From Deltaproteobacteria bacterium HGW-Deltaproteobacteria-13 (GTDB lineage Bacteria; Desulfobacterota; Syntrophia; Syntrophales; Smithellaceae), in NCBI GenBank assembly GCA_002840555.1, contig PHBJ01000013.1, forward strand, positions 55,711 through 119,710: a stretch of 64,000 bases of DNA. Direction: 5' to 3'. The notes under the pieces were generated by a model. That model was not told the origin of the DNA, did no database searches, and saw only the letters and a program-made list of their open reading frames with translations. How positions within the stretch are numbered: the stretch's first letter is position 1; each line of letters starts with the position of its first letter. Positions 44,725 to 53,427 of this stretch are shown piece by piece. The position numbers and the translations under genes are program-made.

Positions 44725-44758
44725 ATGTGAATAATAATTTTTGAAAGGAGAAAAGTCT

Positions 44759-45199
44759 ATGTTCAATCCAAGTATATGGAGAATGAAAAGGTTTGCGGAT
44801 AGCTTTCCGCAAATAATTGATTTGCAACGTGAAATCAATAAGCTTTTTTCCGGTGCCGGGCAAAATACAACGTTGGATTATCCGGTAATTAATATCTGGG
44901 AAAAAGACGACAGCTTAATTGTAACAACAGAATTGCCTGGAATGGATGCGGAAAATATTAATGTTTCCGTTGTCGGCAACATGCTGACGATTGCTGGAAT
45001 GAGCAAGGCCGACCCCATTAAAGAAGGAGAGACTTATTTGCGTCAGGAAAGAGAGCTTGGTAATTTTCAACGTAATTTCCAGCTGCCTTTTTCTGTAGAT
45101 GCTGCAAAAGTGGAAGCAAAGTATGAAAAAGGAATTTTACACATTACTTTGCCCAGAATTAAAGAAGATTTGCCGAAAAAAATTAAGATTAACTCATAA
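44759..45199 (+). CDS. Small heat-shock protein (Hsp20), first copy
   Basis: 146 residues from ATG 44759, which has GAAAGGAG eight bases before it; an in-frame TTG six codons upstream is less likely. The alpha-crystallin domain runs from NIWEKDDSLIVTTELPGM to the C-terminal GILHITLPR; ELPGMDAENI and NMLTIAGMS are the strand landmarks. It binds unfolding proteins without ATP. First of three tandem genes. Confidence 0.93.
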   Translation: MFNPSIWRMKRFADSFPQIIDLQREINKLFSGAGQNTTLDYPVINIWEKDDSLIVTTELPGMDAENINVSVVGNMLTIAGMSKADPIKEGETYLRQERELGNFQRNFQLPFSVDAAKVEAKYEKGILHITLPRIKEDLPKKIKINS

Positions 45200-45218
45200 G
45201 AAAGGAGGGCCATGATTT

Positions 45219-45611
45219 ATGTCTGAGAAGGACCTGCAAAAAACTCAAAATACGACGGTTACGGAAAAAATTCGTAATGTAAAAACTTTTGTGCCGCGTG
45301 TGGATATTTATGAGACGAGAGAAGCTCTTTTTCTGATCGCTGATATGCCCGGAGTTGATGAGAAAACTGTGGACGTGGAACTGGAAAAAAATATTCTGAC
45401 AATTTCCGGACGCGTGGACAACGGTAAAGTGGAAGACTACAGCCTGGTGTTTTCCGAGTACGAAGTAGGCGATTATGAAAGGGAGTTCACTTTATCCGAT
45501 GAGATAGACCGGGAAAAAATTAAAGCAACGGTCAAGCAGGGCGTTCTGCGTCTGGAACTGCCGAAGGCCGAGAAGGTAAAACCAAAAAGAATTACAATTA
45601 ACGCGGCATAA
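45219..45611 (+). CDS. Small heat-shock protein (Hsp20), second copy
   Basis: 130 residues, the shortest of the three. Alpha-crystallin domain: VPRVDIYETREALFLIADMP, GVDEKTVDVELEKNILTISG, GVLRLELPKAEKVKPKRI. AAGGAGGG lies upstream. It is 19 bp after copy one, and likely forms hetero-oligomers with its neighbours. Confidence 0.93.
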   Translation: MSEKDLQKTQNTTVTEKIRNVKTFVPRVDIYETREALFLIADMPGVDEKTVDVELEKNILTISGRVDNGKVEDYSLVFSEYEVGDYEREFTLSDEIDREKIKATVKQGVLRLELPKAEKVKPKRITINAA

Positions 45612-45663
45612 AAAAGTTTTAAGTTTTAAGTCTTACGTAATTAAGTTTTAAGGAGAGGAGGTT

Positions 45664-46164
45664 ATGGTTATGAGAATAAAAAATTTATTACCGGATATCG
45701 CCCGGAAAGTAAGAACAGACAATGATCATCCCTTCTATTCTTTGCAAAGGGATATGAATAGTTTGTTTGATACTTTCTTCCGGGGATTTGATGTGGCGCC
45801 GCGCGGGTTTGCCGCCGGCGGTGTGGGAAGCTTTACGCCTTCTATCGATGTGAAGGAAAGTGAAAAAGACTTTATGATCAAAGCGGAATTGCCCGGTGTG
45901 GAAGAAAAGGATATTGATGTTACCGTTACCAGCGACTCGGTGACAATCCGGGGTGAAAAGAAAGAAGAGAAGGAAGAAAAAAATAAAAATTATTATTATA
46001 TGGAAAGGTCTTACGGTTCTTTCAGCAGGGTGATTCCTCTGGATACAGAAATAGAGTCAGGGAAAGCGGAAGCGAGTTTCAAGAACGGCATTCTGGATAT
46101 CAAGATTCCCAAGAATCAGAGCGCCAAAGCAATAGGAACAAAAGTTCCCATAAAAACAATTTAA
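45664..46164 (+). CDS. Small heat-shock protein (Hsp20), third copy
   Basis: 166 residues with a longer N-terminal arm (HPFYSLQRDMNSLFDTFFRG) typical of classic bacterial Hsp20, then FTPSIDVKESEKDFMIKAEL, PGVEEKDIDV, MERSYGSFSRVIPL and NGILDIKIPK. ATG 45664 with AGGAGG upstream; ATG 45670 is an alternative. It ends the operon just before a strong hairpin. Confidence 0.94.
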   Translation: MVMRIKNLLPDIARKVRTDNDHPFYSLQRDMNSLFDTFFRGFDVAPRGFAAGGVGSFTPSIDVKESEKDFMIKAELPGVEEKDIDVTVTSDSVTIRGEKKEEKEEKNKNYYYMERSYGSFSRVIPLDTEIESGKAEASFKNGILDIKIPKNQSAKAIGTKVPIKTI

Positions 46165-46170
46165 CAAAAA

Positions 46171-46198
46171 GCCCGCCTCTCTTTTTCGAGAGGCGGGC
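46171..46198. terminator. Bidirectional terminator between hsp20 and fdhE
   Basis: Perfect 11-bp stem GCCCGCCTCTC / GAGAGGCGGGC with a 6-nt loop. On the minus strand it is followed by TTTTTG, serving fdhE; on the plus strand the tail TCTAAAA is weaker. Confidence 0.9.
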
Positions 46199-46234
46199 TC
46201 TAAAATATTATATTAAATTCTAACCAAAGGACGG

Positions 46235-47086
46235 CTAGTTATAGCCCTCATCGTAAGCAATCATATCCAGGTGCAAAGTGGCAATATCTTCAACGTCGAG
46301 GTTTGGCTCTTCGCTTGATTTCGGCAGTTCAACGGTTTTGATGTAACGCCGGCATTTATTGCAGACATCCACCCGATAACGTTCCTCGCCTTCCACTTCG
46401 AAATAAGCCAGAGAATGCTGTTCATCGTTTCCGCAGAAGGGACATTTGATCCGGTGAAAATGCCATTTAAAGCCGCACTGATGACAAAACAGATACCGCT
46501 TTCCGTCTTCCTCTTCTCTGATTTCGCCAATCTTCGGTTCCTTGCCGCAAATGGGGCAATATCCTTCCGACCATTCGGATTTTTCCACAATTTTTCCGTA
46601 TTTTTGAGCAATACTTTCCAGTTCCGGTCTTAAGCTTTCTTCCGTGAAAAGATCAATCAGGTCAATATTCTCTTCAGATTCATGATTTGCCGCTAATCCT
46701 TGAGCATCGGATTCTTCAATCTTGCGGTCAAAAGAAGCACGAATAATTTTTTCCCAATCAAATTGAGCGCTTTTAATGATATCGACGATGTTTTGCGCCG
46801 CTTCGGGCATTCTTTTCTCGGCAATGGAAATCAGAGAATTAAAATATTCTTTGGGACGTGTCAGATCATACTCCTTTCCCATAAAATCAATTAAGGGAAG
46901 CCCCCCTTCCATCTTTTGGGTGATTAAATTTTCATCCACATGAAAAATGGAATCTTTCATATTGTTGCGATACTCTTCCCTCAAAATCAAAATGTCCGCC
47001 ATTATATCCAGAAGCTCTGTGTAATGAGGATTAGCCGATTTATAATCCTCTATTGTTTTTAAAGATTTGCGCAGTGTTGCCACCAT
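46235..47086 (-). CDS. fdhE: Formate dehydrogenase accessory protein FdhE
   Basis: 283 residues. The C-terminal half has the rubredoxin-like cysteine pairs of FdhE: YCPICGKEPKIGEI, LFCHQCGFKWHFHRIKCPFC, and VDVCNKCRRYIKTVEL. It is needed for maturation of respiratory formate dehydrogenases before Tat export. The window's own formate dehydrogenase (60-64 kb) is the likely client although 13 kb away. Confidence 0.93.
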   Translation of the reverse strand: MVATLRKSLKTIEDYKSANPHYTELLDIMADILILREEYRNNMKDSIFHVDENLITQKMEGGLPLIDFMGKEYDLTRPKEYFNSLISIAEKRMPEAAQNIVDIIKSAQFDWEKIIRASFDRKIEESDAQGLAANHESEENIDLIDLFTEESLRPELESIAQKYGKIVEKSEWSEGYCPICGKEPKIGEIREEEDGKRYLFCHQCGFKWHFHRIKCPFCGNDEQHSLAYFEVEGEERYRVDVCNKCRRYIKTVELPKSSEEPNLDVEDIATLHLDMIAYDEGYN

Positions 47087-47523
47087 GTTTCTTACTCCTC
47101 ATACCTATTACAGTTCGATTTATTATCCTGAATGCTAACGAAGAAGCTAATTTCCATTAGAACCAGACTTTAAAAGTCTATATCCGCTTTCCCGGGTATC
47201 TTCAAGAAGTATTTTCTTTTGGTGAAATTGCTTATTACATCAACAAAATTAATGTTTTAGATTTAAAATGGGTAATGATTGACATCACCCGATAATTTCC
47301 TTATACTCCTTTTCCATTAAAGCAAGTTCTTATTAAGAATATCAAAACGTTGTTTCGGGTGATGGCGACTGTCGCGGGTGTGAAGATTCCTTATTTTTTA
47401 TATTTTTAGCACCCTGCTTCATTCCGGATATTGATGGGGATTCGTTTGCATAACAAGAAAAAAATGTGCGTAAGTTTAACCATATCAAGACCATAAACAG
47501 AAAAACGCAGATAAGGAGATTCA
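47087..47523. other. 437-bp gap: divergent promoter region with a long leader
   Basis: A near-perfect promoter lies at 47279-47307 (see next entry). Downstream of it, 47314-47523 would be a leader of about 210 nt before the CBS gene. It contains a small hairpin (GCGAC-TG-GTCGC type at ~47365) and a T-rich run (47388-47409) resembling an attenuator. No known riboswitch core was recognised. The left part (47087-47278) shows nothing else. Confidence 0.5.
47279..47307 (+). promoter_or_regulatory. Strong sigma-70 promoter of the CBS-transporter operon
   Basis: TTGACA (47279-47284), 17 bp, TATACT (47302-47307, five of six). Confidence 0.65.
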
Positions 47524-48018
47524 ATGAAAGCAAAAAATCTCATGATTCCGGTTAAGAAGTGCTTAACCCCGGACAACACGATTAAAGATGCTGTTAATAT
47601 ATTACAGGCCGACCGAAATGGCGAAGAGAAGAGGGGAAGCGATGTATTGCCTGTTTTGGATCAGGCCGGTGCGATAATCGGGATTCTGTCGGTACATGAT
47701 ATTCTCAAGGCCGTCCATCCTTTCTATCTGTCGATGGCGGAGACGAATCTGGGGAATTTTACGTGGGACGGAATGATGGAATCTCTTGCGAAGCAGGCGG
47801 GAAATAAAACGATAGGCGCCTTTATGACCAAAGACGTGGCGACGGTTCAGGAAGATGATTCCCTGATGGAATGTATCGACCTGATGATCAAAAAAAATGT
47901 ACATCAGTTACCTGTTCTGGAGGAGGGTGGAAAGATAACCGGCATGATTTACGGGAAAGATATTTTTTACAATATAACCGCGATAATGTTGAATAAGGAA
48001 ACGGCAGAAAAACCATGA
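47524..48018 (+). CDS. Two-CBS-domain protein
   Basis: 164 residues: two CBS motifs, the first at ~5-65 (LMIPVKKCLTPDNTIKDAVN, DVLPVLDQAGAIIGILSV), the second at ~95-160 (FMTKDVATVQEDDSLMECID, HQLPVLEEGGKITGMIYG). CBS pairs bind adenosine nucleotides. It overlaps the transporter gene by 4 bp, so it probably gates or senses for that transporter. AAGGAG lies upstream of the ATG. Confidence 0.9.
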   Translation: MKAKNLMIPVKKCLTPDNTIKDAVNILQADRNGEEKRGSDVLPVLDQAGAIIGILSVHDILKAVHPFYLSMAETNLGNFTWDGMMESLAKQAGNKTIGAFMTKDVATVQEDDSLMECIDLMIKKNVHQLPVLEEGGKITGMIYGKDIFYNITAIMLNKETAEKP

Positions 48019-49385
48019 CACCGGATATTGCACAAACTTCCCGCCAGATAGTCATGGGCTGGCACTTCTGGATTGCCACCATCCTGTTTCTCGGGGCTTA
48101 CGCTCTTATTGTTTCAGAGAAAATCCATAAAACCATCGTGGCGATTTGCGGCGCCGCCGTCATGATCGTCACAGGGATTCTTGCCCAGGATGAAGCTTTC
48201 CATTCTCTGGAACTGGGCGTTGACTGGAATGTTGTCTTTCTTCTGATCAGTATGATGGTGATTATCAATATCATGAAGCCGACCGGGGTTTTCGAGTATA
48301 TTGCTATCAGAAGCGCCAAGGCGGCAAAAGGCGAGCCATTCAAGATCATGGTCATCTTTTCATTGGTGACGGCTTTTCTTTCCGCTTTCTTGGATAATGT
48401 TACCACTGTTTTGCTGATCGCTCCGGTAACCCTGCTCATTTGTCAGGCGCTGGAACTGGATGTCGTGCCTTATCTGATTACGGAGGCGCTGGCATCCAAT
48501 ATTGGCGGTACGGCAACGCTGATCGGCGACCCGCCGAATATTATGATTGCCTCCAAGGCCCAACTCGATTTTATGGCCTTCATTTATAATCTTACGCCGG
48601 TTATTATTGTAGTGCTTGCTGCCTATATCATCAGCATCAAATTTATTTTCGGCAAGCGTTTGGCCGTCCGGGAGGAACTCAAAGCGCGCGTTATGGCTAT
48701 GCATGAAAAAGAGGCCATCAAGGATCCTGTTCTGCTGAAAAAATCTCTCATTGTGCTGGCCATTACAATTTTGGGATTTGTCTTTCACGGCATGCTCCAT
48801 CTTCAGCCCGCCACAATAGCCCTCACCGGCGCCGGACTTCTGCTTCTTGTTTCCGGCATCAAGGATCCCCATCGTGTTCTTGCTGATGTGGAATGGGCGA
48901 CCATTTTCTTTTTCATAGGCCTTTTCATTATTATCGGCGGCGTGGTGAAGGTCGGACTCATCGAATGGATGTCATTGGAAGTTCTGAAAATCACAAAAGG
49001 CAATCTTTTCGGCACATCCATGGTGGTTATGTGGTTTTCCGCTTTTGCCTCGGCTTTTATCGATAACATCCCTTACGTGGCCACGATGAATCCTCTTATC
49101 ATTGATATGGCCAAGCAGCTCTGGCCCGGATTGTCCGGCGCCCAACTGCTTCATCATCCCGATCTCATGCCTATCTGGTGGTCACTGGCTTTGGGTGCCT
49201 GTTTGGGCGGTAACGGTACGGCTATCGGCGCTTCGGCCAATGTGATTATTGTCGGCATGTCCGAAAAGATGGGCAGTCCCATTTCCTTCAAAAAATTCAT
49301 GCTCTATGGCATGCCGCTGATGATTGAATCAGTTCTGATCTGTACGGTTTACGTGTGGATAAGATATTATATTTTAAATATTTAA
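48015..49385 (+). CDS. ArsB/NhaD-type ion permease
   Basis: 456 residues with about eleven membrane helices. Two inverted halves carry the family motifs: AFLSAFLDNVTTVLLIAPVT with NIGGTATLIGDPPNIMIAS, and SAFASAFIDNIPYVATMNPL with GACLGGNGTAIGASANVI. These are features of the ion transporter superfamily including NhaD Na+/H+ antiporters and the P-protein. The substrate is not fixed by sequence. The CBS partner overlapping its start suggests energy-dependent control. Confidence 0.88.
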   Translation: MTPDIAQTSRQIVMGWHFWIATILFLGAYALIVSEKIHKTIVAICGAAVMIVTGILAQDEAFHSLELGVDWNVVFLLISMMVIINIMKPTGVFEYIAIRSAKAAKGEPFKIMVIFSLVTAFLSAFLDNVTTVLLIAPVTLLICQALELDVVPYLITEALASNIGGTATLIGDPPNIMIASKAQLDFMAFIYNLTPVIIVVLAAYIISIKFIFGKRLAVREELKARVMAMHEKEAIKDPVLLKKSLIVLAITILGFVFHGMLHLQPATIALTGAGLLLLVSGIKDPHRVLADVEWATIFFFIGLFIIIGGVVKVGLIEWMSLEVLKITKGNLFGTSMVVMWFSAFASAFIDNIPYVATMNPLIIDMAKQLWPGLSGAQLLHHPDLMPIWWSLALGACLGGNGTAIGASANVIIVGMSEKMGSPISFKKFMLYGMPLMIESVLICTVYVWIRYYILNI

Positions 49386-49401
49386 GAGGCAATAGTAAGA
49401 A

Positions 49402-49438
49402 AAGCCTCCGTTCCCTGAAATACCGGAAACGGAGGCTT
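49402..49438. terminator. Terminator between convergent genes
   Basis: AAGCCTCCGTT ... AACGGAGGCTT, an 11-bp stem with a ~15-nt loop, 17 bp after the permease stop. The tails are weak on both sides. Confidence 0.7.
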
Positions 49439-49467
49439 GAGATTCGTCTAAATCAGTAACTGTTTTT

Positions 49468-50235
49468 TTATTCGCCCTTGAAGTTTGCTTCCCTCTTTTC
49501 GAAGAAAGCGCCGATGCCTTCCTGCGCATCCTTGGAATTGAAGAGCTTGCCGAGTTCTTCACGCTCGATCTTCAGGTGCTGTTCGGGTGTAATGTTCTGG
49601 CTGATGTTGCAAAGCTTGGTGACCGCCGCGACGGAGAGAGGCGCTCTCTTTGCAATCTTGTTCGCCAGTTCGAGTGCGGCGTCCAGGACGTTCCCTTCGG
49701 TTATGTGGTCTACCAGGCCAATAGCGAGAGCATCATCTGCCTCACACTGTGCGCCGAGATAGATCATTTCCAGCGCCTTGGCTTTGCCGACCAGCCGCGG
49801 CAGCCGCAGGCTTCCGCCGTATCCGGGCATGATTCCCAGGTTCGTCTCGGTCAGGCCTATGCGCGCGCCTTTCTTCATGAAGCGTATATGGCAGGCCATG
49901 GCCAGTTCACATCCGCCGCCGAGAGCGTGGCCGTTGATGGCCGCGATGACCGGTTTCGGGAAATACTCAACCTTGTTCCAGATGTCCTGGCCGCGTTTCA
50001 GGAAGTCAACGGCGCTGAAATCACCGAACCCGCTCGCCAGATCGGCGCCCGCGCTGAAGGCCTTCTCGCCCGCGCCGGTGATGATTACGCAACGGATTTC
50101 CTTGTCGGCTTCAACGGCGTCGAGATGCTTGCGCATGGCTTCGAAAACTTCGCCGCTCAGCTGGTTCATCTTCGGTTTGTCAATCGATAATATGGCCACT
50201 CTATCTCTTATTTCTTTTGTTACTGCTTCACCCAT
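49468..50235 (-). CDS. Enoyl-CoA hydratase/isomerase (crotonase family), copy 1
   Basis: 255 residues. The oxyanion-hole segments are ITGAGEKAFSAGADLASGFG and AINGHALGGGCELAMACHIR; the second catalytic region is TETNLGIMPGYGGSLRLPRL with Glu and Gly typical of hydratases. It hydrates 2-enoyl-CoA in beta-oxidation. About half identical by eye to the gene at 50660-51427, with which it is divergent, suggesting duplication. Confidence 0.9.
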   Translation of the reverse strand: MGEAVTKEIRDRVAILSIDKPKMNQLSGEVFEAMRKHLDAVEADKEIRCVIITGAGEKAFSAGADLASGFGDFSAVDFLKRGQDIWNKVEYFPKPVIAAINGHALGGGCELAMACHIRFMKKGARIGLTETNLGIMPGYGGSLRLPRLVGKAKALEMIYLGAQCEADDALAIGLVDHITEGNVLDAALELANKIAKRAPLSVAAVTKLCNISQNITPEQHLKIEREELGKLFNSKDAQEGIGAFFEKREANFKGE

Positions 50236-50659
50236 GATTGTCCTCCTTGTGTGGTATTGGTTGGTTCCGACCGGCCGGGGCGCCGCGGGAACCGGTAATC
50301 AAATATCTTCTGATCATTTTGAACGGGCCGATGATTATTTTGGACCCGCACTTCAGGAAACCGAAACTTTTCCCGATTTTCGCATCTCCGGTCTTGATGC
50401 AGACTTGAGCGACCCCGCAGCTCATTACGCCTGATCACAGAAAAGCGATTTTTTTCATGTCATTGATGTTGATTACAACGGGGTGGAGTATAAGAGACAG
50501 GTTGTTGTGTGTCAAGGGGATTTTGGCCGGAAAAATACCGTGTGAAGCATAATATTATGAGACTCAAATTTAAAAAACGGAGTCTGTTTTATTTTGCTTG
50601 AAGGGGAGACAAAAAAGTGATTACACTATTTTCATAAACAATAAATCAGGAGGATACCT
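50236..50659. other. 424-bp gap between divergent crotonase genes
   Basis: A minus-strand frame at 50228-50425 gives a 65-residue product with a plausible but unassigned sequence (GFLKCGSKIIIGPFKMIRRY). It overlaps the crotonase start, and its codon pattern is not decisive; it may be an eroded gene end. The right half (50450-50659) is AT-rich, contains the promoter side of the second crotonase and an AGGAGG before its ATG. No clear -35/-10 pair is found. Confidence 0.4.
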
Positions 50660-51427
50660 ATGGCTTATAGCAACATTACCGTTGAAACAAAAGATTTTGT
50701 AACGGTTGTCACACTAAATCGTCCGCCCATGAATTCTGTAAATCTCGGCATACGCGAAGAACTGGATAAGTTGGTAGGCGAAATACAGACAAGCAAGGAT
50801 ACGCGGGTTGTCGTCTTGACCGGTTCGGGAGAAAAGGCTTTCTGCGCGGGAATGGATGTTTCCGACGTCGCGAACATTGACAAGGGACCGAACGGCATTG
50901 ACGTTTGCAATAAAATCGAACGCTCCCTGAAACCCGTTATTGCCGTGATCAACGGCCACGCTCTCGGCGGCGGATGTGAACTGGCCATGGCCTGCCATTT
51001 CCGTTTCATGACAGACAATCCCAAGGCTATGATCGGATGTCCGGAATTGAATCTGGGACTTACCCCCGGCTGGGGCGGCATACAGAGAATGCCCAGAATA
51101 ATCGGCAAATCAAAAGCTCTGGATTTCATTTTCTTCAGCAAGAAAATCACCGGCCCTGAAGCTCTGGCAATCGGCCTTGTGGATAAGGTTTTCCCTGCCG
51201 CCGATTTGATGAAGGAAGCCATGAACTATGCGACGGCTCTCTCCAAAAGAGCTCCTATTCCGGTCAGCGCGGTCCTTGAAGGAATGACTGTCGGCCTGGA
51301 AAAAGACATCAATGCCGGTCTTGAGATAGACAAGAAATGGATCGAGAAAATAAAAAAAAGCACGGATGCTGTGGAAGGCATGACCGCTTTCTTCGAGAAA
51401 CGCGAACCGACATTCAAGGGCGAATAA
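50660..51427 (+). CDS. Enoyl-CoA hydratase/isomerase (crotonase family), copy 2
   Basis: 255 residues. Oxyanion-hole segments LTGSGEKAFCAGMDVSDV and VINGHALGGGCELAMACHFR; PELNLGLTPGWGGIQRMPRI carries the catalytic Glu. Both copies end EKREPTFKGE or EKREANFKGE. Strong CAGGAGG before the ATG and a strong terminator after the stop indicate a single-gene transcript. The presence of two similar paralogues suggests different chain-length preference. Confidence 0.9.
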   Translation: MAYSNITVETKDFVTVVTLNRPPMNSVNLGIREELDKLVGEIQTSKDTRVVVLTGSGEKAFCAGMDVSDVANIDKGPNGIDVCNKIERSLKPVIAVINGHALGGGCELAMACHFRFMTDNPKAMIGCPELNLGLTPGWGGIQRMPRIIGKSKALDFIFFSKKITGPEALAIGLVDKVFPAADLMKEAMNYATALSKRAPIPVSAVLEGMTVGLEKDINAGLEIDKKWIEKIKKSTDAVEGMTAFFEKREPTFKGE

Positions 51428-51458
51428 TTCCAGCCTTTTTTATAACTTGTATTACTTT

Positions 51459-51497
51459 AACCCTCCGTTTCCTTGTTCATGAGGAAACGGAGGGTTT
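51459..51497 (+). terminator. Strong terminator of crotonase copy 2
   Basis: AACCCTCCGTTTCCT / AGGAAACGGAGGGTT, 15-bp stem with an 8-nt loop, followed by TTTTA. Confidence 0.92.
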
Positions 51498-51561
51498 TTA
51501 ATGACCCTAAAGTGTAAGTGGTAGTGAGGTAAACTGAAGAAGACAGGGTGTTTCCCCGTGA

Positions 51562-52020
51562 TCAAGCCATGAACATGGCCAGTGCTTCCGCAATGCACGC
51601 CGGTTTATCCTGGCCTTCAATTTCGATGGTGTGGGTGATGGTTACAAGAAGCCGTCCCTGCTCTTTTTCCTCGACGCCGGAGATAGCCATTTTGGAACGT
51701 ATTCTTGATCCGACTGGAACGGGTGCGATGAAACGCACCTTGTTCAATCCATAATTTACGGCCATCCGCATTCCTTCCGGCAGGTATTTCCCTGAACTGG
51801 TGAATAATGGAATCAGCGACAAGGTTAAAAATCCGTGCGCGATCGTGCCGCTGAAGGGGCCCTTCCTGGCTTGCTCAATGTCCACATGAATCCATTGATG
51901 ATCATCAGTGGCATCGGCAAACCGGTTGACTCTTTCCTGATCAATCAACACCCAGTCGCTGGTGCCGTTGTCCCGACCGACCATTGTTTTTAATTTTTCC
52001 ACCGATACTGCTTCAAACAT
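51562..52020 (-). CDS. MaoC-like (R)-specific enoyl-CoA hydratase
   Basis: 152 residues, a hot-dog fold. The hydratase-2 motif is at VNRFADATDDHQWIHVD (catalytic Asp and His) and GTIAHGFLTLSLIP. It hydrates 2-enoyl-CoA to the R-3-hydroxyacyl-CoA, complementing the S-specific crotonases next door. Good GGAGA before the ATG (52020). It may belong to the same transcript as terC upstream (17 bp). Confidence 0.9.
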   Translation of the reverse strand: MFEAVSVEKLKTMVGRDNGTSDWVLIDQERVNRFADATDDHQWIHVDIEQARKGPFSGTIAHGFLTLSLIPLFTSSGKYLPEGMRMAVNYGLNKVRFIAPVPVGSRIRSKMAISGVEEKEQGRLLVTITHTIEIEGQDKPACIAEALAMFMA

Positions 52021-52037
52021 TTTTCAAATCTCCTTTT

Positions 52038-52775
52038 TTATACTGTTTTGTGAAGTTTAACAGGCTTCATTCGTTTGTTGCGCAACCGCAGGTTAAGCAT
52101 TTCCACCATTATCGAAAATGCCATGGCAAAGTATATATAACCTTTGGGAACATGCATATTGAACCCGTCGCCTATTAATGTAACGCCGACCAGGATCAGG
52201 AAAGACAATGCCAGTATTTTTATTGTCGGATGCGCATCCACGAAAGTCGAGATTGGCTTGGCGGCAAATAACATGATGCCGACAGCGCAAACAATGGCTA
52301 TGGCCATAATAGAAATATCCTGGGCCAGACCCACTGCCGTAATGACAGAATCCAGAGAAAATACAATATCCAAAATAGCGATCTGAATAAGGACCGCTGT
52401 AACACTGGAAGTAATAAGCTTTGGATTGGTTTCTTCCTCACCCTCCAGACTGCTATGAATTTCATGGGTGGCTTTGGCGATAAGGAAGAGGCCCCCGGCG
52501 ATCAAAATAATGTCTCGTCCGGAAATTTCCTGACCCAATATTGTGAACCACGGCGATGTCAAACTGACGACCCAGACAATCGAAAAGAGCAGAGCCAGAC
52601 GTGTCAGCATCGCCAGTATTAATCCCGTGTTTCGGGCAAAGTTTTGTTTATGTTTGGGCAGTTTACTGACCAGGATGGAAATAAAAATAATATTGTCTAT
52701 GCCCAGGACTATCTCCAAAGCAGTCAGGGTTGCCAGCGCAATCCATGCTTCGGGATGGGTTAACCATGCAAACAT
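52038..52775 (-). CDS. TerC family integral membrane protein
   Basis: 245 residues with about seven helices. The family's acidic motifs sit in membrane segments: ALEIVLGIDNIIFISIL and ILDIVFSLDSVITAVGLA. Related to TerC/Alx proteins, recently linked to manganese export. The name refers to tellurite resistance in plasmid systems, but no other ter gene is near. Function here is probably metal homeostasis. Confidence 0.88.
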   Translation of the reverse strand: MFAWLTHPEAWIALATLTALEIVLGIDNIIFISILVSKLPKHKQNFARNTGLILAMLTRLALLFSIVWVVSLTSPWFTILGQEISGRDIILIAGGLFLIAKATHEIHSSLEGEEETNPKLITSSVTAVLIQIAILDIVFSLDSVITAVGLAQDISIMAIAIVCAVGIMLFAAKPISTFVDAHPTIKILALSFLILVGVTLIGDGFNMHVPKGYIYFAMAFSIMVEMLNLRLRNKRMKPVKLHKTV

Positions 52776-52812
52776 ATTCTTTCTCCGTTAATTTTTTAAA
52801 TGATGTGATTTT

Positions 52813-53427
52813 TTAATATTCTATTCCCGCGCGGTCTTTGATGCCGGCGTTATAATGATGTTTTACTTCATGAACTTCACTGACGGTATCCGCCAGTTTT
52901 ATTATTTCTTCCGGCGCGTAACGGCCGGTTAAAATCAAATCAAGCTCGGGTGGTTTATTTTTAATCAGGTCGATAACTTCTCTTAATTTTATAAGTTTGA
53001 AATCCAGAGCCACATTGATTTCATCGAGAATAATCATATTATATTTGCCGCTCATGATTGCTTTTTTAGCGATTTCCAATCCTTTGTGCGCCAGTTCAAT
53101 ATCAATGGGCGCCGGATTATTGCGCATGACAAAGCTATCCAAACCGGACAGCCGGATGGTTAAACGGGGAAGATATTTTTCCGCGGCAAGGAATTCACCG
53201 TATTTTCTTCCCTTCATAAATTGCAGAACAAAAACTTTATAGCCCTGTCCGATGGCGCGCAGCGCCTGACCGAAAGCGGCGGTTGTTTTCCCTTTTCCGT
53301 TGCCCGTTATAACGATGACCAGTCCCCTGTCCTTTTGAGGGGCGGGCTTTTTTGTTGTTTTGACGGCTACAGATTTCTTCTTTGCGATTTTAGAGACAGA
53401 TTTTTTTTCGTTTTTTACGGTTTTCAT
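52813..53427 (-). CDS. cobO: Cob(I)yrinic acid a,c-diamide adenosyltransferase (CobO/BtuR)
   Basis: 204 residues. A Lys-rich leader (residues 1-30, KNEKKSVSKIAKKKSVAVKT) precedes the P-loop VITGNGKGKTTAAFGQALRA, then VLQFMKGRKYGEF, MIILDEINVALDF and LILTGRYAPEEI. It makes adenosylcobalamin. It overlaps the MeaB-type GTPase gene by 4 bp and so supplies cofactor to the mutase encoded in the same operon. The basic leader is unusual for the family. Confidence 0.93.
   Translation of the reverse strand: MKTVKNEKKSVSKIAKKKSVAVKTTKKPAPQKDRGLVIVITGNGKGKTTAAFGQALRAIGQGYKVFVLQFMKGRKYGEFLAAEKYLPRLTIRLSGLDSFVMRNNPAPIDIELAHKGLEIAKKAIMSGKYNMIILDEINVALDFKLIKLREVIDLIKNKPPELDLILTGRYAPEEIIKLADTVSEVHEVKHHYNAGIKDRAGIEY

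Noticed and set aside
44741..44758. TTG start for the first hsp20
   Set aside because: It lies within the Shine-Dalgarno region of the better ATG at 44759.
50228..50425. 65-residue minus-strand frame between the crotonase genes
   Set aside because: Overlaps the crotonase start by a few bases and shows no known family; reported only as part of the gap.
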